Shown here piece by piece: positions 1 to 5,167 of a stretch of 5,167 nt of DNA. Origin of the DNA: Candidatus Binatia bacterium (lineage in GTDB: Bacteria; Desulfobacterota_B; Binatia; UBA9968); contig JAICHC010000265.1 of the NCBI GenBank assembly GCA_025922795.1, forward strand, positions 1 to 5,167, given 5' to 3'. Below the pieces are notes generated by a model. That model was not told where the DNA came from. It saw only the letters and a program-made list of their open reading frames with translations, and ran no database searches. The stretch's first letter is position 1. Every line of letters begins with the position of its first letter. A program made the position numbers and the translations under genes.

Positions 1-230
1 CGCATATGCCCCGCCTCGATGACATCGACGAATACTGCATCGAGATCAACCGGCTGGAAAATGCCGCGGACGATATCTATCGCAAGGCGAGCGGCCAATT
101 ATTCGAGAACGGCACGTCGCCTATGGACGTGATCAAGTGGCTCGATATCTACGAGATTCTGGAATCGGCCACGGACCGCTGCGAGGACGTCGCCAATCCC
201 CTCGAAACCATCGGATTGAAAAATTCCTGA
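1..230 (+). CDS. DUF47 family protein (PhoU-like phosphate transport regulator), 3' end only
   Basis: The reading frame is open from the left edge and stops with TGA at 228-230, so the true start lies outside the window. The ATG at position 6 is internal, because a full DUF47 protein is usually a little over 200 residues and only about 75 are seen here. The visible part matches the last helices of the DUF47/PhoU-like bundle, with the family wording EINRLENAADDIYRKA, then IKWLDIYEILESATDRCEDVAN near the C-terminus. Family members are cytoplasmic helical-bundle proteins, often encoded next to PiT transporters and thought to control them. Here the phosphate transporter follows after 18 nt in the same reading frame, which supports an operon. 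No enzymatic residues are expected. The family call is secure; the exact regulatory action is inferred from context. Confidence 0.88.
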   Translation, partial: HMPRLDDIDEYCIEINRLENAADDIYRKASGQLFENGTSPMDVIKWLDIYEILESATDRCEDVANPLETIGLKNS

Positions 231-248
231 AGCCCGCACCTTCGCAAC

Positions 249-1247
249 ATGCTCGACGCCTACTGGTTACTCTACGGGGTTCTTGCGCTCATTCTCGCCG
301 CCGAATTCGTCAACGGCTGGACCGATTCGCCCAATGCGATCGCGACGGTGGTCTCGACTCGAGTCCTGTCACCCTACCAAGCTGTGATCATGGCGACCGT
401 ACTAAACGCGATCGGCGCCATGTCGGGCACCGCGGTAGCCGCCACGGTCGGCAAAGACATTATCAGTGCTGATGTGATCAACTTAACAACCGTCGCGGCC
501 GCGATGGTGGCAATCATACTTTGGAGCACCCTTGCCTGGTACTACGGCTTACCGACCAGTGAAAGTCACGCCCTGATCGCAAGCCTTACGGGAGCCGGCT
601 TGGCAACCGCCGGACCGTCCAGCTTACTGTGGACGGGTTGGAGCAAGGTTCTTGTCGGGCTGGTTTTTTCCACCTTCCTGGGTTTTTTCGGCGGTTTGCT
701 TCTGATGGCGATTCTTTACCGCAGCCTGGCCAATAGCCGGCCGGGGACCGTGCGCAGGACTTTCGGGCGCTTACAGATTCTCTCCGCCGGCTTTATGGCG
801 TTCAGTCACGGCTCGAACGACGGGCAAAAATTTATCGGCGTGTTTACCCTGGCGCTCATGCTGGGCGGCATTTTGCCAGCCTTTCAGGTGCCGATCTGGG
901 TGATTCTACTGTGCGCCGTGACGATGGGTCTCGGCACTGCGATCGGCGGCTGGCGCATCGTCAAGACGATGGGGCTTCGACTCACTAAACTCGAACCGGT
1001 TCACGGTTTTGCCGCCGAAACCGCCGCCGCGCTCACCATTGAACTTGCAACACGCCTCGGCATTCCGCTGAGCACGACCCACACGATCAATACCGCCATC
1101 GTCGGCGTCGGCGCTACCAGAAGATTTTCCGCTGTACGTTGGGGAGTGACCTTTGACATCGTGGCCGCCTGGATCCTCACGTTTCCGGTGTGCGGTGCGA
1201 TCGGCTGGCTGGCAACGAAACTGCTGCTGATGTTGACTCCTGCGTGA
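249..1247 (+). CDS. pit: Inorganic phosphate transporter, PiT (SLC20-like) family
   Basis: This 332-residue, strongly hydrophobic protein has about ten likely membrane segments and belongs to the PiT family, which imports phosphate (as metal-phosphate in well-studied bacterial members) using an ion gradient across the inner membrane. The family's internal duplication is visible. The first half has FVNGWTDSPNAIATVVSTR (about residues 20-38) and PTSESHAL (102-109). The second half has FSHGSNDGQKFIG (185-197) and PLSTTHTI (273-280). The basic stretch around 158-174 fits the cytoplasmic loop between the halves, and the length is normal for short bacterial members. ATG at 249 is the first possible start after the DUF47 stop in the same frame, with only six codons between them. 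No strong Shine-Dalgarno is visible, so coupled translation is likely. The first signature has T where many relatives have N (GFNDAAN), a variant I believe occurs in a bacterial subgroup. Confidence 0.95.
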   Translation: MLDAYWLLYGVLALILAAEFVNGWTDSPNAIATVVSTRVLSPYQAVIMATVLNAIGAMSGTAVAATVGKDIISADVINLTTVAAAMVAIILWSTLAWYYGLPTSESHALIASLTGAGLATAGPSSLLWTGWSKVLVGLVFSTFLGFFGGLLLMAILYRSLANSRPGTVRRTFGRLQILSAGFMAFSHGSNDGQKFIGVFTLALMLGGILPAFQVPIWVILLCAVTMGLGTAIGGWRIVKTMGLRLTKLEPVHGFAAETAAALTIELATRLGIPLSTTHTINTAIVGVGATRRFSAVRWGVTFDIVAAWILTFPVCGAIGWLATKLLLMLTPA

Positions 1248-1333
1248 CCTAAACATTTGGTTCCAGTCCAAAACGCCCATCATTCCGGGCCATCTCATTT
1301 CTCGCCGTGCTTAGATTGTCTCAGAACGGTCAT

Positions 1334-1359
1334 TCCTGAGTTCCTTTGACAACTCAGGA
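1334..1359. terminator. Perfect 9-bp inverted repeat in the convergent pit/recR gap; possible shared terminator
   Basis: The arms TCCTGAGTT (1334-1342) and AACTCAGGA (1351-1359) are exact reverse complements separated by the 8-nt loop CCTTTGAC. The repeat lies 87 bp past the pit stop and 112 bp past the recR stop, between two converging genes, where a bidirectional terminator would be expected. There is no T-run after either arm, so it is not a classic intrinsic terminator. It could instead stabilise mRNA 3' ends. A further CTCAG at 1320-1324 could pair with the left arm as an alternative. The rest of the 223-bp gap (1248-1470) shows no gene or recognisable site. Confidence 0.4.
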
Positions 1360-1470
1360 TAAGTCCGCCGAAGAATCTGCATCCACGTTAATTTCTTGTT
1401 GCGCCACTGACGCGGGGGAGGATGACAGGAGGAGAAAGTTCGCCCACAGAGATTAGAATGCCGGAACCGT

Positions 1471-2091
1471 TTAGATCTCATGCCGGCCTTCCAGCGCCTT
1501 ACCTAAGGTCACGGCATCGGTATATTCGAGGTCTCCTCCCATGGGCACGCCGCGCGCGATGCGCGTGACCGAGACCCCCATCGGTTTGATCACCTTGGAA
1601 AGATAGAGCGCCGTCGCTTCGCCGGTCATCGTCGGGTTGGTAGCGACAATCACTTCCTTCACCCGATTATCGCGCAACCGCTCCAGCAACTCCTTGATCC
1701 GCAGAGCGTCCGGCCCGATGCCGTCGAGCGGGGAAATCGTGCCGTGAATCACATGATAGAGACCGCGATACTCTTGCGATTTTTCCACGGCGATCAGGTC
1801 GGCGGGTTCTTCGACCACGCAGATCTTGTCGGCTTCGCGCTGGGGATTCCGGCAAATGCCGCAAAGCGACCCGTCATCGTTTTGCGGCGTGACTTCGCTA
1901 AATCCGAAACAGCGCGCGCAAAGCCCCATTTCTTGACGCAGCCTACCGATACTGTCGGCCAGCCGCATTACGTCGTCCTTGTTACCCTTCAACATGTGAA
2001 AGGCCAGACGCGCCGCCGTTTTTTCTCCAATGCTTGGGAGCTTTGACAATTCTTGTACCAGACGAGCGAGGGGGGCGGGATAAAGTGTCAT
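1471..2091 (-). CDS. recR: Recombination mediator protein RecR
   Basis: RecR works with RecO (and RecF) to load RecA onto SSB-coated DNA during gap and break repair, forming a ring around DNA in the cytoplasm. The 206-residue length is about normal. Domains appear in the expected order: an N-terminal helix-hairpin-helix (LSKLPSIGEKTAARLAFHML, residues 15-34); a four-cysteine zinc site at C58, C61, C77 and C80; a Toprim domain starting at CVVEEPADLIAVE (91-103) with GTISPLDGIGP (117-127) and ATNPTMTGEATALYL (150-164); and the C-terminal IARGVPMGGDLEYTDAVTL (178-196). The start is set by ATG at 2091, preceded by AGGA at 2100-2103 with 8 nt spacing. The ATG overlaps the ybaB stop as ATGA, so translational coupling is likely. 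It is the last gene of the dnaX-ybaB-recR unit. No key residue is missing. Confidence 0.97.
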   Translation of the reverse strand: MTLYPAPLARLVQELSKLPSIGEKTAARLAFHMLKGNKDDVMRLADSIGRLRQEMGLCARCFGFSEVTPQNDDGSLCGICRNPQREADKICVVEEPADLIAVEKSQEYRGLYHVIHGTISPLDGIGPDALRIKELLERLRDNRVKEVIVATNPTMTGEATALYLSKVIKPMGVSVTRIARGVPMGGDLEYTDAVTLGKALEGRHEI

Positions 2092-2411
2092 GGCATCAGT
2101 CCTGGAATCTTCAATCCTCCGGTGAGTTTGCTCATCTCCGTTGAAGCCAATTCGCGCGCCTTTCGCATGCCGTCGTTCACTGCCGCCAGAATGAGATCTT
2201 CCAACATTTCCTTCTCCGAGGAATTGATCACCGATGGCTCGATCTGAACTGCGGTAATGTTGAACTGGCCGTTAACCGTAACTTGAACCATGCCGCCGCC
2301 CGAAGAACCTTGGACGGTCTTATTGCCCAGCTCCTCCTGGATTTTGGCCATCCGGGACTGCATCTCTTGGGCTTGCTTTAACAGATCACCCATTGCGCCT
2401 ATGCTCGCCAT
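2088..2411 (-). CDS. ybaB: YbaB/EbfC family nucleoid-associated protein
   Basis: This small 107-residue protein belongs to the YbaB/EbfC family, dimeric DNA-binding nucleoid proteins usually encoded between dnaX and recR. The N-terminal amphipathic helix LLKQAQEMQSRMAKIQEEL (residues 10-28), the turn GSSGGGMVQVTVNGQ (35-49) and the C-terminal helix LEDLILAAVNDGMRKA (70-85) are standard for the family. I chose the start at 2411 because a perfect AGGAGG lies 7 nt upstream and the resulting N-terminus has normal family length. A longer version from an ATG at 2456 would add 15 arginine-rich residues that do not look like the family. That ATG overlaps the dnaX stop as TAATG, so it cannot be excluded entirely. 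The gene follows dnaX by 44 nt and its stop overlaps the recR start by 4 nt. The link to recombination is inferred from the conserved gene order. Confidence 0.95.
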   Translation of the reverse strand: MASIGAMGDLLKQAQEMQSRMAKIQEELGNKTVQGSSGGGMVQVTVNGQFNITAVQIEPSVINSSEKEMLEDLILAAVNDGMRKARELASTEMSKLTGGLKIPGLMP

Positions 2412-2418
2412 CTTGGTT

Positions 2419-2424
2419 CCTCCT
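2419..2424 (-). promoter_or_regulatory. Strong ribosome binding site that sets the ybaB start
   Basis: The minus strand reads AGGAGG here, a full match to the consensus Shine-Dalgarno, 7 nt before the ATG at 2411. It is the strongest such site in the window and favours the 107-residue form over the upstream ATG at 2456, which lacks a comparable site. Confidence 0.85.
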
Positions 2425-2455
2425 GCTACGTCGCGCGCTCTCCGCGCCAACCTCA

Positions 2456-4123
2456 TTAATTTTCGCTGCGCACATTGCGCACCGACCCGCCGAAGATGCG
2501 CAGCGCCTCTTTGACCATTGAGCTACGCTCATCGCCGGCGTTCCCCTCGGTTGTTTCGGCGGTACTGGAAACGCTGTCAAGAATCATATTCACGATCTGC
2601 ACGTTCACGTCCTGAGCAAAAAACCTGCTGGCCTGCTCCTTAAGCGTGGCAAGATTGTCACCATCGAGCAAGAAGGCGAGATGATGGCGCTCGGACACGC
2701 CGATTCTCATCCGTCCGGGAGGTAGCTCCAGCGGTTTACCGGCTTCGAGATGGGAAGCTAGAAACTTTTTTTCTTTGCCGACAAAGGCAACGAACTCGGG
2801 CCATGACCCGGCCGCGCTGAGACGACCGGCGGAACCGGCGGGAGCTGCAGCGGGCTCAGGCTGGATTGCCGGTGCGGCTTTTTCGCTAAAACGTGAAACG
2901 CCAGGCTTGCCGGCTCCCGAGACGGATTTTTCCTCCAAACGATCGAGCCGTTCGATCAGTTCTGCAACCGGCACAGTGTTCGGCAGCCCGGCTAACCGAA
3001 TCAAGACACTCTCTAGCGCGAAGCGCGGCGTGGCGGAACGCGCGATTTCTTCGTCGCCCGCTGCCATAAAATCCAGGTAGTCGAGCAGCGTCTCGACCGA
3101 AATGGGCCGGGATTGCTCAGTGAGGTCGGCGATCTCCTGATCGGGCAAGTCTAATAATTGGGCCGCAGCGGATTGTTTGCTCGCACCGGCGCTACGACCG
3201 GCGCTTACCAGACGGGCGACTAAAAGATTTCTAAAGTGCTCGACCAGATCGCGCGCAAGCCGATTCACATCGCGTCCTTGATTGATGACTTCAGCGACCA
3301 GCTCGACGCACCGGTGAGCGTTGCCCGCAAGCACCGCAGCCGAGATTTCGTATAGAATGCGCCGCTCGGCGAGCCCAAGAATGTCCTGAAGTAAGACATC
3401 GTCGACCGCCCCCTGTTTACCCTTGATAGCCGACGGTTCTGCAAGCGCAAGAACCTGCTCCAGTAACGACTGAGCGTCGCGCATGCTGCCGTCCGCCTCG
3501 CGCGCCAACAGCACCAGCGCCCCTTCGGTGATGTCGAGTCCCTCGCTCCTGGCGATGGCGCGGAGACGCTCGACGATTTCGCGCATTTTGATGCGGCGAA
3601 AGTCGTAGCGTTGGCAGCGCGACAGGATCGTCGCCGGCAAGCGGTGCGGCTCGGTAGTCGCCAAGATAAATTTTACCGAAGACGGCGGCTCCTCCAGAGT
3701 TTTTAAGAGCGCGTTGAACGCATCCTTGGTGACCTGATGCACCTCGTCAATGATATAAATTTTAAAGCGGCAGTTGGCCGGTTGGTAACGCACGTTTTCG
3801 ATGATCTGGCGGATTTCATCGATGCCGCGATTCGACGCTCCATCGATCTCAAGAACGTCGATCGAGCTTCCCTGGACAATCTCTTGGCACTGGGTGCATT
3901 CGTTACACGGATCAGGCGTCGGCCCTTTCGCACAGTTCAGCGCTTTGGCTAGGATGCGTGCGGCCGTGGTTTTTCCCACTCCCCGAACTCCCGTAAAAAG
4001 GAAGGCGTGAGCGATGCGCTCGGCGCGGATGGCGTTTTGCAGAGTTCGGGTAATATGCTCCTGTCCGGCAATATCGGCGAAACTCTGCGGCCGCCACTTT
4101 CGTGCAATGACAAGGTAAGACAT
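2456..4123 (-). CDS. dnaX: DNA polymerase III subunit tau/gamma (clamp loader)
   Basis: DnaX is the ATPase of the clamp loader that places the beta clamp on primed DNA; full-length tau also ties the loader to the polymerase. In the 555-residue protein I see the N-terminal MSYLVIARKWRPQSF, Walker A GVRGVGKTT (residues 45-53), zinc cysteines C64, C73, C76 and C79, Walker B IIDEVH (124-129), sensor 1 ATTEPHRLP (155-163), the SRC arginine motif (168-170) and sensor 2 GSMRDAQSLLEQ (212-223). A collar domain follows to about residue 380, then a proline/alanine-rich linker (about 403-438), then a C-terminal tau domain from W441. The ATG at 4123 gives the conserved N-terminus, although no Shine-Dalgarno is visible before it. 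The gene lies downstream of ffs and ahead of ybaB. An in-frame slippery heptamer at codons 451-453 suggests a second, shorter product. Gene identity is certain; the frameshift is inferred. Confidence 0.98.
   Translation of the reverse strand: MSYLVIARKWRPQSFADIAGQEHITRTLQNAIRAERIAHAFLFTGVRGVGKTTAARILAKALNCAKGPTPDPCNECTQCQEIVQGSSIDVLEIDGASNRGIDEIRQIIENVRYQPANCRFKIYIIDEVHQVTKDAFNALLKTLEEPPSSVKFILATTEPHRLPATILSRCQRYDFRRIKMREIVERLRAIARSEGLDITEGALVLLAREADGSMRDAQSLLEQVLALAEPSAIKGKQGAVDDVLLQDILGLAERRILYEISAAVLAGNAHRCVELVAEVINQGRDVNRLARDLVEHFRNLLVARLVSAGRSAGASKQSAAAQLLDLPDQEIADLTEQSRPISVETLLDYLDFMAAGDEEIARSATPRFALESVLIRLAGLPNTVPVAELIERLDRLEEKSVSGAGKPGVSRFSEKAAPAIQPEPAAAPAGSAGRLSAAGSWPEFVAFVGKEKKFLASHLEAGKPLELPPGRMRIGVSERHHLAFLLDGDNLATLKEQASRFFAQDVNVQIVNMILDSVSSTAETTEGNAGDERSSMVKEALRIFGGSVRNVRSEN
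2736..2771 (-). promoter_or_regulatory. Candidate programmed -1 frameshift site in dnaX
   Basis: On the coding strand codons 451-453 read GAA AAA AAG, placing the heptamer A AAA AAG (2771-2765) in the zero-frame register used by E. coli dnaX. After a -1 slip the ribosome would add nine residues (VSSFPSRSR) and meet TAA at 2738-2736, giving a product of about 462 residues without most of the C-terminal tau domain. A 5-bp hairpin, GCTTC (2758-2754) with GAAGC (2746-2742), begins 6 nt after the heptamer, within the usual stimulator distance. An alternative, larger pairing joins TAGCTTCC (2760-2753) to GGAGCTA (2729-2723) with one bulge. No upstream Shine-Dalgarno-like stimulator is visible. The A7 run could also allow transcriptional slippage. 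The heptamer and stop are seen directly; use in vivo is inferred. Confidence 0.55.
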
Positions 4124-4140
4124 AAATCAACGCAGGCTGG

Positions 4141-4187
4141 AAAAACCCCCCGGGGACGGTGAAGCCATCGCGAGTTGCCTGGTTTTT
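4141..4187 (-). terminator. Weak terminator or leader structure between ffs and dnaX
   Basis: On the minus strand AAAAACC (4187-4181) can pair with GGTTTTT (4147-4141) around a 33-nt loop, and a run of six G is followed directly by five T at 4151-4141. This could end some ffs transcripts or form part of the dnaX leader. The loop is long and the T-run would itself be in the stem, so the call is weak. The dnaX ATG follows 18 nt later without a clear ribosome binding site. Confidence 0.2.
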
Positions 4188-4200
4188 ACGGGGATGTCCA

Positions 4201-4312
<112 letters not shown>

Positions 4313-4385
4313 TCGACATCCACTTCGCAGAGAATCGAAAATCGATGATCGCGATCTTCCTTCCTCCATCTCGTTACGACTCGAC

Positions 4386-4478
<93 letters not shown>

Positions 4479-4528
4479 GGCTAGGAAATTCACAGGCTTG
4501 CGTTCCTGCACTGCTCTCTCGACCGTCG

Positions 4529-4550
4529 ATGTCTCCAAAATATCTCCACG
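4529..4550 (+). repeat. 22-bp direct repeat, copy 1
   Basis: This copy reads ATGTCTCC at its start and ATCTCCACG at its end. It matches the copy at 4710-4731 at 20 of 22 positions, both differences being A/G. Each unit is itself a near-tandem duplication of TGTCTCCA-like half-units. Confidence 0.65.
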
Positions 4551-4709
4551 CGGGATTTTTTCGTCGTTTTAGCTCCCTATTCGCCGACTTCAACAACCTA
4601 CCACAGGAAATTTTTAGGGGCAAAGACGAAACGCAGAATTGATGAGCGATGCACGGTTGAGAGTCGTGCTGCTGGTTTCAAGTATGCCGAAGAACGACAT
4701 TTTTTGTGT

Positions 4710-4731
4710 ATGTCTCCAGAATGTCTCCACG
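4710..4731 (+). repeat. 22-bp direct repeat, copy 2
   Basis: This is the second copy of the element at 4529-4550, in the same orientation, with start-to-start spacing of 181 bp. Its half-units are TGTCTCCAGAA and TGTCTCCACG. It lies just before the decayed reading frame that begins near 4757. Its role is unknown; a relic of an element end or duplicated binding sites are both possible. Confidence 0.65.
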
Positions 4732-4756
4732 TAGCGAGCGCATTGAGCGAGGCAGC

Positions 4757-5167
4757 ATGAACGAGAACGGCAATTCTCCCGGTAAAAGCCACCATCAGTG
4801 CCGACCACGGCGACCGGCGAGGGTTGAAGCATGGGCTTACCACGATGAAGAAAGCGCTCTCCGTGCTCGGTAACAGGGCGTTAGACGGTAGATTCAAAGT
4901 CAGCAAGGAACTGGCGAAGTGGCGCCGGGATTGAATCGAAGACTTGGGTGGTGAGCAAAACATTACCGTGCAGCACAGATGCTCTCCGACTTGTGCGTCA
5001 AAAACAAGCTGCTGCTCGACTCAATTAATCAACAGCTGGCTGTTAAGGCGAAAATCCCTGGTAGTCGCCAAGGGAAAAAGCTCTACTGGCGGCGGTCCTG
5101 CAAAGGCAGCAACTCGCCGATTAACTCGCCCGCTATCTCGCCCTACTCGGCCTCGAACGCCGGCACA
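4757..5167 (+). pseudogene. Decayed conserved hypothetical gene, multiple frameshifts and stops, cut by window edge
   Basis: A protein-like reading can be followed only by changing frame. It may begin with MNENGNSPGK (from ATG 4757), then continues in another frame as LKHGLTTMKKALSVLGNRAL and KVSKELAKWRRD up to a TGA at 4932-4934. It reads through to IEDLGGEQNITVQ (to 4973), shifts to MLSDLCVKNKLLLDSIN (4979-5029), shifts to NSWLLRRKSLVVAKGK (5031-5078), and shifts again to KALLAAVLQRQQLAD (5077-5121). A TAA follows at 5122-5124, then LARYLALLGLERRH to the edge. From memory the joined wording resembles a short conserved hypothetical protein (RALDGR..., DLGGE..., LLLDSI..., QRQQLADxLARYLxxLGLERR) found in various environmental bacteria. 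I cannot name its function. At least three frameshifts and two stops indicate a dead gene. Sequencing error could explain one break but hardly all of them. Confidence 0.6.

Larger units (their letters stand above)
4479..4756. other. Non-coding region upstream of tRNA-Ser
   Basis: No convincing gene is visible on either strand. The region should contain the promoter of the minus-strand array. A weak candidate is TTGAAG (4593-4588), a 16-nt spacer, then TAAAAC (4571-4566), about 85 nt before the tRNA; each hexamer matches consensus at four of six positions. The region also holds the two 22-bp repeats listed separately and A/T runs at 4555-4560, 4609-4615 and 4699-4705. Minus-strand open frames across it have composition and wording unlike known proteins. 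Confidence 0.4.

Noticed and set aside
137..472. Plus-strand open frame of 111 codons
   Set aside because: It is an arginine/histidine-rich shadow of the DUF47 and PiT genes in another frame.
906..1298. Minus-strand open frame of 130 codons antisense to pit
   Set aside because: It is antisense to the conserved second half of the transporter, has low-complexity composition and no supporting start signal.
1454..1487. ATGCCGG repeated at 1458 and 1481 around the recR stop
   Set aside because: It is a short direct repeat of 7 bp that forms no stem and is within chance expectation.
2412..2456. Longer ybaB start at the TAATG junction with dnaX
   Set aside because: The added 15 residues are not family-like, and a perfect AGGAGG serves the downstream ATG at 2411.
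4598..4963. Minus-strand open frame of 121 codons with a hydrophobic look
   Set aside because: It lies antisense to the decayed plus-strand gene and the upstream repeat, has no ribosome binding site or recognisable family wording, and is better explained as the reverse of old coding sequence.

Overview
The window reads as a moderately GC-rich bacterial chromosome segment made mostly of housekeeping genes. Protein wording (DnaX starting MSYLVIARKWRPQSF, the PiT motif GWTDSPN, the DUF47 tail) suggests a deltaproteobacterial-like or related lineage, possibly uncultured. That placement is an impression from recalled family wording, not a computed result.

Layout. (1) Positions 1-1247, plus strand: the 3' end of a DUF47/PhoU-like gene, then 18 nt later a complete PiT-family phosphate transporter. 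Together they form a low-affinity phosphate uptake pair. (2) Positions 1248-1470: a convergent intergenic gap with one perfect 9-bp inverted repeat. (3) Positions 1471-4478, minus strand, in transcription order: tRNA-Ser(GGA), the SRP 4.5S RNA (ffs), dnaX, ybaB/ebfC and recR. This is the same order as trnSL-Ser1/scr/dnaX/yaaK/recR in Bacillus subtilis. dnaX makes the clamp-loader tau subunit, YbaB is a nucleoid-associated protein and RecR a recombination mediator. ybaB and recR overlap by ATGA and are probably translationally coupled. (4) Positions 4479-5167: a stretch with no intact gene. It holds two copies of a 22-bp repeat and, from about 4757 to the window edge, a degraded plus-strand reading frame that can be followed only by changing frame several times.

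Two items merit attention. dnaX carries an in-frame A AAA AAG heptamer, the same slippery sequence as in E. coli dnaX, with a stop ten codons later in the -1 frame and a potential hairpin 6 nt downstream. This suggests a shorter gamma-like product missing the C-terminal domain. The decayed gene at the right edge resembles a conserved hypothetical family known to me only from memory. I found no CRISPR array, intact mobile element or evident new multi-gene system.
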